Origin: Burkholderiaceae bacterium
GTDB lineage: Bacteria; Pseudomonadota; Gammaproteobacteria; Burkholderiales; Burkholderiaceae_B
DNA: 64,000 nucleotides
Assembly (NCBI GenBank): GCA_004322135.1
Contig: SCSG01000003.1
Location: 1 to 64,000, forward strand
Direction of reading: 5' to 3'
Part shown: in pieces, positions 47,765 through 57,903 of the stretch
How positions within the stretch are numbered: position 1 is the stretch's first letter
Layout: every line of letters begins with the position of its first letter
Translations under genes and position numbers: made by a program
The notes under the pieces: model-generated
Told to the model about the DNA's origin: nothing
Seen by the model: the letters and a program-made list of their open reading frames with translations, nothing else
Databases searched by the model: none

Positions 47765-47770
47765 TATAAT
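47765..47770 (+). promoter_or_regulatory. Probable -10 box of ribA promoter
   Basis: A perfect TATAAT lies 28 bases before the TTG start of ribA. No good -35 hexamer is seen 16-18 bases upstream, so this is only a partial promoter call. Confidence 0.4.
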
Positions 47771-47798
47771 GCCTATTTGCCTCACCCAGAGAATAATC

Positions 47799-48401
47799 TT
47801 GGATTACGTTACTTCTTGCAAGCTGCCGACACCGTGGGCCATGTTTCAGCTACACGCTTTTGTGGTGCCCGAAACAGGTAAAGAGCACGTCATGCTGACG
47901 CTCGGTGATGTGCGTAATGGCGAGCCTGTTCTCTCGCGTGTTCATTCCGAATGTTTGACTGGCGATGGTTTGTTCAGCCAGCGCTGCGATTGTGGCGCGC
48001 AGCTCGAAACCGCGCTTGAGATGATCGCCACCGAGGGCCGTGGCGCGCTGCTGTACCTACGCCAGGAAGGCCGTGGGATAGGCCTGTTGAACAAGATTCG
48101 AGCCTACAACTTGCAGGATCAGGGTGCTGATACGGTCGAGGCCAATTTACAACTGGGCTTTCCGCCCGATATGCGCCGCTACGACCTGTGCAAGCCGATG
48201 CTTGATCATTTTGGCATTACCCGTCTGCGTCTCATGACCAACAACCCCGCCAAGGTCACCGCGCTGCGTGGGTTTGGCATTGACGTTGTCGAACGCATTC
48301 CGCTGCAGGTCAACAGAAACCGCTACAACGAGGGGTATTTGCGCACCAAGGCGCTTAAATTGGGCCATCTTTTCAATGGCTATCTGGTCGAAGAAAAATA
48401 A
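47799..48401 (+). CDS. ribA: GTP cyclohydrolase II
   Basis: RibA opens the imidazole ring of GTP, the first step of riboflavin synthesis. The 200 residues include the zinc-binding cysteines (HSECLTGD and RCDCGAQL), the [20 protein letters not shown] active-site segment and [20 protein letters not shown]. It is the single-domain (E. coli-like) form. The TTG at 47799 gives the standard N-terminus ([20 protein letters not shown]). It faces the helicase gene with 67 bases between. Confidence 0.95.
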   Translation: MDYVTSCKLPTPWAMFQLHAFVVPETGKEHVMLTLGDVRNGEPVLSRVHSECLTGDGLFSQRCDCGAQLETALEMIATEGRGALLYLRQEGRGIGLLNKIRAYNLQDQGADTVEANLQLGFPPDMRRYDLCKPMLDHFGITRLRLMTNNPAKVTALRGFGIDVVERIPLQVNRNRYNEGYLRTKALKLGHLFNGYLVEEK

Positions 48402-48468
48402 GCGGCCAAGGCCTTGTACCGGTGTCAGCAAACCGTGCGTTGATCAGCGTTTTGGGTGCGGTCCATTT

Positions 48469-49869
48469 TCAGAGCCGGATATCGTCCTGCATGAAGCGCA
48501 TGTTGAAGTGTCGCCCCTTGATGGTGCCATCGCTTAGTTTTTTGAAGGCCTTGGCGGCGATGAGCCTGTCGAGCGCGATAAACGTCACGAAATCCAGCAC
48601 ATTGATTTTGCCAATTTGCTCAAAGGCAAAGCCCGCGTCTTTGGTCAGCGCGCCGACCAGATCGCCCGCACGCAGCTTGTCTTTCCGGCCACCTTGTATG
48701 CAAAGTGTCACCATGGGTGCCTGCGGCGGCCTGCCTGTTGGCGCTTTGAGTTTATCCAGGCTGAACCAGGCGATGGGCGTGGCCTGATAGGTTTCGATCA
48801 GCGCCGCCCGGTGCATTTCCGAGCGCGTGACCAGGCTTAGTGCCAGCCCTTTGCTCTTGCCTCGGCCCGTGCGTCCGATGCGATGAACATGGACCTCCGC
48901 ATTGGGCGTGATGTCGACGTTGATGACGGCGTCCAGCGTCTGGATGTCGAGTCCGCGCGCGGCCACGTCGGTGGCGACCAGGACCGAACAGCTTTGGTTC
49001 GAGAATTGCACCAGCACGTCTTCGCGCTCGCGTTGTTCCAGATCGCCGTGTAGTGCCAGTGCGGAGAATCCCTGTTTGCGCAAATCCAGTGAGAGTGTGC
49101 GCACTTGCGCTTTGGTATTGCAGAAGGCCAGCGTGGATACGGGTTTGAAATGCGCCAACAGCTTTGCCACAGCCGCGTTGCGCTGCGCAGGCACGACTTC
49201 GTAGAAGCGCTGTTCAATCTCGCTGTCGTCGTGTCGGGACTCCAGCCGGATTTCTTGCGGGCGGTTCAGGAAGCGGGCGCTGGCCTTGCGAATGTTGTCG
49301 GGGTAGGTCGCCGAAAATAGAAGAGTTTGCCGGCGTGTCGGGCACGCCTTCACAATGGCGGTGATGTCGTCGTGAAAGCCCATGTCTATCATGCGGTCGG
49401 CTTCGTCCAGCACCAGGGTTTTCAGGCCTGCGAGATCGACGCTGCCGCGTTCAATATGATCCAGAAGGCGGCCGGGTGTAGCGACGACGATATGCGCGCC
49501 GTGTTGTAGGGACTCGATCTGTGGGCGTATTGCCGCGCCGCCACACAGCGTCAGGATTTTGATGTTGCCAGCGGCGCGGGCCAGATGCCGCAACTCAACG
49601 GCTACCTGTTCCGACAACTCGCGCGTTGGGCACAACACCAACGCCTGAGTACCGAACCAGGCCGGGTTGAGCGTGTGCAGAATGCCGAGACCCAATGCTG
49701 CAGTTTTTCCACTGCCGGTCTTTGCCTGGACGATGACATCCTCGCCGGCAAGAATGGGTGGCAGGCTTTGTGCCTGCACCGGGGTCATGGTATGGAATTC
49801 AAGGCGCTCGAGGTTTTCGAGTGTGGGGGGCGACAACGGCAGGCTGGCAAACGAAGAAGGAGATGTCAC
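48469..49869 (-). CDS. dbpA: DEAD-box RNA helicase, DbpA type
   Basis: DbpA is an ATP-dependent RNA helicase that acts on 23S rRNA hairpin 92 during ribosome assembly. The helicase motifs are all visible: Q motif (MTPVQAQSLPPIL), Walker A (QAKTGSGKT), DEAD box (VLDEADRMID), SATYPDN, and RIGRTGRGKSKG. The C-terminal domain (TIKGRHFNMRFMQDDIRL) is the DbpA-type RNA-binding domain. The GTG at 49869 is preferred; an ATG at 49938 would add a Pro-rich leader unlike the family. Confidence 0.92.
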   Translation of the reverse strand: MTSPSSFASLPLSPPTLENLERLEFHTMTPVQAQSLPPILAGEDVIVQAKTGSGKTAALGLGILHTLNPAWFGTQALVLCPTRELSEQVAVELRHLARAAGNIKILTLCGGAAIRPQIESLQHGAHIVVATPGRLLDHIERGSVDLAGLKTLVLDEADRMIDMGFHDDITAIVKACPTRRQTLLFSATYPDNIRKASARFLNRPQEIRLESRHDDSEIEQRFYEVVPAQRNAAVAKLLAHFKPVSTLAFCNTKAQVRTLSLDLRKQGFSALALHGDLEQREREDVLVQFSNQSCSVLVATDVAARGLDIQTLDAVINVDITPNAEVHVHRIGRTGRGKSKGLALSLVTRSEMHRAALIETYQATPIAWFSLDKLKAPTGRPPQAPMVTLCIQGGRKDKLRAGDLVGALTKDAGFAFEQIGKINVLDFVTFIALDRLIAAKAFKKLSDGTIKGRHFNMRFMQDDIRL

Positions 49870-49954
49870 AGGGGAGGGGGTCTCATGAAATGGGTGCGGA
49901 TCGCAGGGAGGAGGGGACAGACAGGAAGGCCAAGCCATAAAACTTGCCAGGGTT

Positions 49955-50836
49955 TTAAAGACGGCCTTCCTGAAAGTCGGTGACGGCTTGGACCAGTTCC
50001 TGCTGGGTATTCATGACGAATGGCCCATATTGCGCAATAGGTTCGTGCAGAGGTTGGCCGGCGATGAGCAGTACTTTGGCCGGCCCCTGGCTTTCGATGA
50101 CGACACCGTCATCTTGCGGGCCGTTGCCCAGAATGGCCATGTGCTGTTGCGGTACGGTCTTGCCGCCGATGCTTACGCTGCCGCGGTAGACATAAATGAA
50201 GGCGTTGGCGGTTCGCGGTAGGGTCTGGCAGAAGGTTGCCACCGAACTGAAATGCACATCCAGATACAGCGGGGCGGTGATGGGGCGCTGGACGGCGCCT
50301 TCCCGCCCGTGGCTGTGGCCCGCGACGATGCGCACCGTTATGCCGTTGTCCAGGTGCAACTCGGGAATTTGGTCGTTCTGGATGTCGCGGTAGCCTGGCT
50401 CGATCATTTTGTCGCGGGCAGGCAGGTTGAGCCACAGCTGGAAGCCCTCCATACGGCCTTTCTCTTGTTCGGGCAACTCGGAATGCACGATGCCGCGCCC
50501 TGCAGTCATCCATTGCACACCACCGTTTTGCAATATGCCTTCATGCCCGTGGCTGTCGTTGTGGCGCATGCGTCCGGTGATCATGTAGGTAACCGTTTCA
50601 AAGCCCCGGTGCGGATGGTTGGGAAAGCCGGCAATGTAATCATCAGGATCGTCGCTGCCGAAGGCATCCAGCATCAGGTAAGGGTCCAGTCTTCGCTGCA
50701 GGTTGTTGGTGATGACACGCGTCAGCTTCACGCCGGCGCCGTCTGAAGTGGGCACACCGGTAACCAGCTGCTCGACCGAGCGCGAGAGCTTGACTTCTTC
50801 CGGTGTGATGGTGTTGGCTGCGTGCGTGGTGGTCAT
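49955..50836 (-). CDS. Pirin family protein
   Basis: Pirins are bicupin metalloproteins, some with quercetinase activity. The 293 residues carry the pirin N-terminal motif (LDAFGSDDPDDYIAGFPNHP, then HRGFETVTYMITGRMRHND, with the metal-binding His residues and HSELPEQE) and the C-terminal cupin (IYVYRGSVSIGG). The ATG at 50836 gives MTTTHAANTITPEEV; an upstream frame to 50947 is possible. A good promoter lies at 50971-50999. Confidence 0.93.
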   Translation of the reverse strand: MTTTHAANTITPEEVKLSRSVEQLVTGVPTSDGAGVKLTRVITNNLQRRLDPYLMLDAFGSDDPDDYIAGFPNHPHRGFETVTYMITGRMRHNDSHGHEGILQNGGVQWMTAGRGIVHSELPEQEKGRMEGFQLWLNLPARDKMIEPGYRDIQNDQIPELHLDNGITVRIVAGHSHGREGAVQRPITAPLYLDVHFSSVATFCQTLPRTANAFIYVYRGSVSIGGKTVPQQHMAILGNGPQDDGVVIESQGPAKVLLIAGQPLHEPIAQYGPFVMNTQQELVQAVTDFQEGRL

Positions 50837-50970
50837 GATGGTCTTTGTTGGATGGTGGCTGGTCTTGAACGGGTGGGCGTCAGTCGTTGGCGGGAACATG
50901 CTGTGCATGCCAATCGGGTGCCGTCGCCGACAACCGGGCAATGCCACAGACAGTTCGGTGACGTGTATTC

Positions 50971-50999
50971 ATTATAAAGACGTGCAGGTCTGTTGAGAA
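50971..50999 (-). promoter_or_regulatory. Probable sigma-70 promoter of the pirin gene
   Basis: On the minus strand TTCTCA and TATAAT are separated by 17 bases, about 135 bases upstream of the pirin start. The -10 box is perfect; the -35 box matches four of six positions. Confidence 0.5.
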
Positions 51000-51132
51000 G
51001 TTGTTGGCGTTGCCCTGGTGGCTGGACGTTTGGGTGTTTTTACGATCTGCATAATGCTCGTTGGTTGCGAACAGATGGCCGTGCGTGGCGGTCTGCTGGC
51101 GGTTGGGCTTGGCGTCGTGTACAATCCACCCC

Positions 51133-51280
51133 GTCATTAGGGAGTAGCCTCACCCCGCAGCGGGTGGCTTGCATCAACACGCTTGGGCATTGCCCATGGT
51201 GCGCGCGGTACGAAATCGAGATCTTGTTTCGTACTTGGCAAGACTTTTGGCCATAAGGTACCCGGCGCCGGCGGGTTCTT
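51133..51280 (+). promoter_or_regulatory. yybP-ykoY (manganese) riboswitch with terminator-like platform
   Basis: The 5' conserved element TTAGGGAGTAGCCT (51137-51150), a paired arm CACCCCGCAGCGGGTGG, the segment CATCAACACGCTTGGGCA (51172-51189) and the closing GGCAAGACTTTTGGC (51237-51251) match the yybP-ykoY aptamer, which senses Mn2+. A hairpin ACCCG/CGGGT followed by TTCTTTT (51260-51282) may be the expression platform. A -10-like TACAAT lies at 51120-51125. The gene controlled is the GDT1-type manganese exporter that starts 43 bases later, the textbook partner. Confidence 0.85.
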
Positions 51281-51322
51281 TTGGTCAATTGTGTCAGCCG
51301 GCAAAGGTACCCCCCAAAACCC

Positions 51323-51898
51323 ATGGAAATTTTTCTCATCTCTGCAGGTGTCGTTGCGCTGGCTGAAATTGGCGACAAGACACAGCTTTTGGCGTTTATT
51401 CTTGCGGCGCGCTTCAAGCGTCCGATACCTATCATTCTTGGCATTTTTTGCGCCACGTTGATCAATCACGGAGTGGCCGGCGCGCTTGGGGCGTGGATCA
51501 CGACCGTCGTCAGTCCCGCCATGATGCGTTGGGTGCTGGTCGTGTCGTTTTTAGGTATGGCGCTTTGGGCGCTTGTCCCCGACAAGATCGATAGTGGGGA
51601 AACGGTGGTGACCAGGCACCTGGGCGTATTCGGCGCCACAGTGGTGACTTTCTTTCTTGCAGAAATGGGCGACAAAACGCAGATTGCCACCGTTGCCCTA
51701 GCGGCCAATTACATGGCGCCTTACGCCGTTGTTGCCGGTACGACCGTTGGCATGCTCATTGCCGACGTACCGGCAGTCTTTATTGGCAACAAATTCTCCC
51801 AGCGCATACCCCTGAAGCTGGTTCGTACCGTGTCGGCCGCAATCTTCGCCGTCATGGGACTCCTGGCCCTGTTTGGAACGGAAAAACTGATTTCCTGA
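51323..51898 (+). CDS. TMEM165/GDT1 (UPF0016) family manganese exporter
   Basis: This is a membrane transporter of the UPF0016 family, members of which export Mn2+ (or Ca2+) in exchange for protons. The two inverted copies of the family motif E-x-G-D-K-T are visible: EIGDKTQLLAF near residue 14 and EMGDKTQIATV near 119, each in a hydrophobic three-helix unit. The ATG at 51323 gives 191 residues. The manganese riboswitch upstream strongly supports the substrate. The gene is monocistronic and convergent with the flavin reductase. Confidence 0.93.
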   Translation: MEIFLISAGVVALAEIGDKTQLLAFILAARFKRPIPIILGIFCATLINHGVAGALGAWITTVVSPAMMRWVLVVSFLGMALWALVPDKIDSGETVVTRHLGVFGATVVTFFLAEMGDKTQIATVALAANYMAPYAVVAGTTVGMLIADVPAVFIGNKFSQRIPLKLVRTVSAAIFAVMGLLALFGTEKLIS

Positions 51899-51959
51899 CC
51901 GATAGGCGCACGACAGCGGCTGGAGCCAGATTCCGGACTGTGGTGCGCCGCCTATTGTT

Positions 51960-52526
51960 CTATTGGCGCATGGCTTTCAGTGGGCCAGTCCATTTGTACA
52001 GCTCGTTCAGCATGGTTTCCGCCGACGCATTGATCAGCTCGTTGGATTTGAACTTGCCGTTTTCGTCCAGAAGCGTGGCCACCATTGGGGCGGAGACCCC
52101 TTCGACCATGGGCATCATCTTCAGTGTTGTGACGAGCAGCTTTTCCACTTGCACGGCTCGCAAGCCACCCGACACCCCGCCATAGCTGACGAAGCCGCAA
52201 GGCTTGTAGTTCCACTCTTTGTACACGTAATTCAGGGCGTTGACGAAGGCCGGTGTCGGGTTGTAGTTGTACTCCGGTGTGACAAACACGTAGGCGTCGG
52301 CGCTGTCGACGCTCGCCGCCCATTTTTTTGTATGGTCGTAGACGTAGTTGTGTTTTGCCGGGTGGTTCGGCTCGTTGTATAGCGGCAGGTTGAATTCTGC
52401 CAGGTCAACCAGGCTTGTTTCGAATTTGCCGTGCTTGGTGGCATAGTCGTTGAACCATTTCGCCACCGAGGGCCCGACGCGGCCAGGCCGGGTGCTGCAA
52501 ATAACTATATGAAGTTTGAACGCCAT
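51960..52526 (-). CDS. NAD(P)H-dependent FMN reductase family protein
   Basis: This is a flavodoxin-like quinone or FMN reductase. The flavin-binding N-terminal STRPGRVGPSVAKWF and the TPEYNYNPTPAFVNALNYVY and YGGVSGGLRA motifs identify it. The 188 residues start at the ATG 52526, with GGAG eight bases upstream. The physiological electron acceptor cannot be told. It is convergent with the manganese exporter; an inverted repeat GGCGCAC...GTGCGCC (51905-51949) lies between. Confidence 0.9.
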   Translation of the reverse strand: MAFKLHIVICSTRPGRVGPSVAKWFNDYATKHGKFETSLVDLAEFNLPLYNEPNHPAKHNYVYDHTKKWAASVDSADAYVFVTPEYNYNPTPAFVNALNYVYKEWNYKPCGFVSYGGVSGGLRAVQVEKLLVTTLKMMPMVEGVSAPMVATLLDENGKFKSNELINASAETMLNELYKWTGPLKAMRQ

Positions 52527-52754
52527 TTTCACGTCTCCGGGAGAAACCAGAAAAAAATCGCCAATTTATGGGAAAAAATTGGTTCGGAAGCTGCAATTGT
52601 ATACGTAAGCGGTGTGGGCAAACCTCGCGCCGCAAAGGGCTCCGGTGGACGAAAAGCGGGTGGGGAATGGGGTGGAGAGCAGTGTGCCCGTATTGGGTGT
52701 TGTAGTAATGCATTGCCCGTTGAGTTGCCTGTACTGCTGGGGGGTAATGTAGGG

Positions 52755-52760
52755 TACACT
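52755..52760 (+). promoter_or_regulatory. Probable -10 box of ssrA
   Basis: TACACT lies nine bases before the first base of mature tmRNA, the distance expected if transcription begins at or near the mature end. The -35 box is not clear. Confidence 0.45.
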
Positions 52761-52769
52761 CAATCTACT

Positions 52770-53135
52770 GGGGTCGATCCGGCTTCGACGTGGGTCGCAA
52801 AACAGTGCAGGGCATGCCGAGCACCAGTAAGCTCGTAAATCCACTGGAAAACTACAAACGCCAACGACGAGCGTTTCGCTTTAGCCGCCTAGTGCGGTAA
52901 GCCGCTGCACTGATTTGTCTTTGGGTCAGGTAGGGTAAAACCTACAGCAGTGTCACTTACAAGGAATCGGGTCTGGTTCGGTCACTTAGCCAGGTCTTAA
53001 ACTAATGTGAATCGCCAAGGAAGGGCCTGTTGGTTGGCATGATCCGAGGTTAAAACTTAAAGTTAACCAACTATGCATGTAGAACTGCCTGCAGAGGGCT
53101 TGCGGACGGGGGTTCAATTCCCCCCGACTCCACCA
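52770..53135 (+). ncRNA. ssrA: Transfer-messenger RNA (tmRNA)
   Basis: tmRNA rescues stalled ribosomes and tags the nascent peptide. The 5' end GGGGTCGATCCGGCTTCGAC and the 3' end GGTTCAATTCCCCCCGACTC + CACCA form the tRNA-like half (acceptor stem seven pairs with one wobble; encoded CCA). The tag frame (52860-52892) reads Ala-Asn-Asp-Glu-Arg-Phe-Ala-Leu-Ala-Ala-stop, a betaproteobacterial tag. The length of 366 bases is normal. A strong terminator follows eight bases later. Confidence 0.98.
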
Positions 53136-53142
53136 GCTACCA

Positions 53143-53172
53143 GGGCCCGGAAAATCTCCGGGCCCTTTTTTT
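53143..53172 (+). terminator. Intrinsic terminator of ssrA
   Basis: A nine-base-pair GC-rich stem, GGGCCCGGA (53143-53151) with TCCGGGCCC (53157-53165), has a five-base loop and is followed by seven T residues. It is a textbook Rho-independent terminator directly after tmRNA. Confidence 0.95.
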
Positions 53173-53590
53173 GGCTGAAACGGCCAAAATCCAATACGGG
53201 GGGCGCGAGCGCGGCGCTTGTTTAGCGTCAGGTCCCAAAACACCCCGGCCCCACAGCGATGGGCTCATTGGGATTCACCCACCTTAATTCTTGCCCTTCG
53301 ACCCCGGTGGCCGCTCCCGTCCATTGACCGACGCGGAGTTGACCTTAATGCATAGTTCCGAGAGTATTATGATCCATGTGGGTCGGTCTCGGGAAAGATG
53401 GTTCGGATGCTTCGTAGCAACCATCCTATCGATCCTTGGGTCAACTTCTTCCCTTTCCTTCAAATACTTGCGCCTCAACCTTCAACCCAGGCGGCATAAA
53501 AGTAGGCGCCATTCGTATTAAAGCGCTACTACTTAAGCTAATATTCCCTGCTGTAAAAATTTATAAACTACAAACGACAAGGAAGATAGT
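53173..53590. other. Intergenic stretch after ssrA without a recognised gene
   Basis: These 418 bases hold a 64-codon minus-strand frame (53284-53478, Arg/Lys-rich) and an overlapping plus-strand frame. Neither resembles a known protein nor has a good ribosome binding site. The last 70 bases before the next gene are AT-rich and end in AAGGAAGATAGT, a good ribosome binding site. Since ssrA is a common integration site, this may be scar DNA, but I see no integrase and no repeat of the ssrA 3' end. Confidence 0.5.
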
Positions 53591-54490
53591 ATGAAAATCG
53601 CACGGCCAGTTTCGAAAATCAGCGTAGTCATTCTTTCCATGCTTTTCTATGTCGGCAGCCCGGCCTGGGCACAGGACAAAACTCCGACTCTTCCAGCGGT
53701 CAAGTCGACAATCTCGTCCACATTGTTGAAAGAGGCCGATGCGGGATATCAGCGTTATGCCGCCTACAACGGCAACTACTTCACATTCGACCCCGCCAGG
53801 CAGTCATGGCCTTGCGACGTTTCCCAGAAACAACTGCGTGAATGGATGGACATTATCGATTCGGCAGACTCGCAGAAGCCAACTAAACCGAAGCACACAA
53901 AATCGTCTTCCACAGCCGCCGCGGCCAGCTCGAAGTTCGGGTATTCATATGAAAATGTTGTTTTTCATCCCGTGGCTGCCACTTGCAAAAATGGCAAGCT
54001 CGATGGAAATGTCGAGTTCGTCTACGAGGGTACACGCAAGGCCTGGGGTCCGACGTACCAGAAAACGTCGCATGAATTGGCAAAAGTGACTATGCGCATG
54101 GCTGATGGCCATCCCGTGCATATGCTTGAACTCAAGAAGTCCGTAAGCGGCGACCAGGCATCAAACAATCAGGCGGCCAACCAGAAGCCCGCAATGCCGT
54201 CGGACACTGTCAACATCAGAAGCACAGCGGCGCAATATAACCACCGACGTGCTTCCACCGCTACCATCGTCATGGCAGGCGGACCGAACCCCATGTATTT
54301 CTTGAAACGTCCGGTTGCTCACCATCGGGTCGAAAAAGCCTTTTACGCCGGCACAACCCTGATGTCCATCGAAACACAAGACAAAGCAGGCTTGAAGGAT
54401 GGCCTGGCATTAACCTACAAGGACGGGCAAGCCATAAAGACATGCTTCAAACACGGCCGGCAGATTGACCTGAAATCCTGCAATGGGTAA
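53591..54490 (+). CDS. Secreted protein of unknown function
   Basis: The gene is not recognised. The 299-residue product has a good signal peptide (about 1-27, ending GSPAWA), a Ser/Ala-rich linker (TKSSSTAAAASSK, near 105-117), and four cysteines in the mature part (WPCDV, ATCKN, KTCFK, KSCNG) that could form two disulfides. Two segments, CKNGKLDGNVEFVYEG and GLKDGLALTYKDGQAI, weakly resemble the MORN/YwqK-type NGxxDGxxxxY repeat. AAGGA precedes the ATG. A periplasmic or secreted location is likely. It stands alone between ssrA and thiC. Confidence 0.8.
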   Translation: MKIARPVSKISVVILSMLFYVGSPAWAQDKTPTLPAVKSTISSTLLKEADAGYQRYAAYNGNYFTFDPARQSWPCDVSQKQLREWMDIIDSADSQKPTKPKHTKSSSTAAAASSKFGYSYENVVFHPVAATCKNGKLDGNVEFVYEGTRKAWGPTYQKTSHELAKVTMRMADGHPVHMLELKKSVSGDQASNNQAANQKPAMPSDTVNIRSTAAQYNHRRASTATIVMAGGPNPMYFLKRPVAHHRVEKAFYAGTTLMSIETQDKAGLKDGLALTYKDGQAIKTCFKHGRQIDLKSCNG

Positions 54491-54954
54491 ATAGGTTGGG
54501 GGCTGAGCCCTCGGCCCCCTCATGAGGCAGACATGGCCCTGCGACTAAACCCATAACCCGGCCATCCGGTCAATTTATGGGGTTCTTTCCAATAGGCCGC
54601 ATTATGGGCGGCAGTCAGGCGATTTCAAGCACCCGCATCTCGATATGCAGGCCAGCAGCCGTTGCCATGTCCACCGGCGCGGCAAGGCCAATGCCGATAG
54701 TCGTAATCTTCATGGTGGACGCCCTCCTGAGAGGCAGTGAGTGTTGACACCCTCACTTTAGGGCACTCCGATGCCGGAGTCTTCAGGTAAGGGCGTCCAT
54801 TCCATTGTTAATGATGTAGAGCCTGGATCTGCAGCTATGCGGGCCCGTCAGGATGGGGTAGCGGTCGTGCCGAGCTTCGCTGCCGGCAGAAGCACAGTGA
54901 TCCCCAGACATGACTTGACCAGCCCCCGCACCAGGAGGGCGAGACCAACCGTTT
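54491..54954. other. Intergenic stretch between unknown gene and thiC
   Basis: These 464 bases hold a hairpin GGGGGC...GGCCCCC (54498-54519) just after the unknown gene, which may end its transcript although no T-run follows. An IS110-like transposase fragment (listed separately) lies within. No intact gene was seen. Confidence 0.5.
54615..54713 (-). pseudogene. Short remnant of an IS110-family transposase start
   Basis: A 32-codon frame begins MKITTIGIGLA, close to the very common IS110/IS1111 transposase opening MKITTIGIDLAKNVF. It carries an AGGAGG-like ribosome site upstream, then diverges and stops. The rest of the element is gone, and no terminal repeats could be recognised. The fragment is too short to be sure. 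Confidence 0.4.
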
Positions 54955-57037
<2,083 letters not shown>

Positions 57038-57197
57038 AAGTCAGTATAGATACTTCACAAATTTATTTCTACCGGATGAGAGTTCTGTCGAACAGGGTGA
57101 CTGCGCGTATTCCATTGATTACGATATAGGGCCGTCCTCGTCAAGTTCGCGGTTTTTGGCGGTTCCCGATTTCTTCATTCATGAGGTTTGTCCGTTT

Positions 57198-57884
57198 ATG
57201 GTTTCACATATCCATCACACACATCGCACCGGGTGGCTACGCGCAAGTGTTCTGGGGGCGAACGACGGTATCTTGTCGCTGGCGAGCCTGTTGCTGGGCG
57301 TCATTGCCGCGGGCGCCGATCTGCGCGAAATATGGCTTGCTGGTGTGGCGGGCCTGGTTGCTGGCATCGTGTCGATGGCCGCGGGTGAGTATGTCTCGGT
57401 CAGTTCTCAGGCTGATACCGAGCGTGCCGATCTTGATGTTGAAAAGCATGCACTCAGGCACGAATATGACGCCGAGCAAGCCGAATTGAGGGATATCTAC
57501 ATCCATCGCGGCCTGGATACCGAGCTGGCCGAGGCGGTTGCCAGCCAGCTGATGGCCCACGACGCGCTGGACGCTCATGCGCGCGACGAGATCGGCATTT
57601 CCTCCGCACTTTCGGCGCGTCCGCTGCAGGCAGCGTTGTCGTCGTGTATCAGCTTTGCTATTGGTGGCAGTGCACCTCTGCTTGTGGCATTGGTCGTACA
57701 GGGCAATGCTCTTGCACCTATCCTTGTCGTGGTCTCGCTTGGGTTTCTGGCCTTGTTAGGCGCTATTGCGGCGTACGCGGGCGGCGCTTCGATTAAGGTT
57801 GGCACGCTGCGGGTGCTTTTCCTCGGGGCACTGGCGATGCTGGTCGGCCATGTCGTTGGTACCCTGATGGGGATAGTCGTGTAG
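57198..57884 (+). CDS. VIT1/CCC1 family transporter
   Basis: This is a membrane transporter of the vacuolar iron/manganese transporter family. The family opening GWLRASVLGANDGILSLASL, the SMAAGEYVSVSSQADTERAD cytoplasmic segment and three hydrophobic C-terminal helices are clear. The 228 residues start at ATG 57198 with GAGG upstream. Its substrate (Fe2+ or Mn2+) is not shown by the sequence. It is divergent from thiC. Confidence 0.92.
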   Translation: MVSHIHHTHRTGWLRASVLGANDGILSLASLLLGVIAAGADLREIWLAGVAGLVAGIVSMAAGEYVSVSSQADTERADLDVEKHALRHEYDAEQAELRDIYIHRGLDTELAEAVASQLMAHDALDAHARDEIGISSALSARPLQAALSSCISFAIGGSAPLLVALVVQGNALAPILVVVSLGFLALLGAIAAYAGGASIKVGTLRVLFLGALAMLVGHVVGTLMGIVV

Positions 57885-57903
57885 CGAATTGGATGAGTCA
57901 ATA

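Noticed and set aside
48402-48468. Bidirectional terminator between ribA and the helicase gene
   Set aside because: No convincing stem with a T-run could be found in the 67 bases.
52986-53243. Minus-strand frame across the 3' half of ssrA (WWSRGELNPRPQALCRQF)
   Set aside because: This is a known kind of spurious translation of the tmRNA 3' end; the RNA gene explains the sequence.
53100-53590. Prophage or island attachment repeat at the ssrA 3' end
   Set aside because: No second copy of the 3' end and no integrase was found inside the window.
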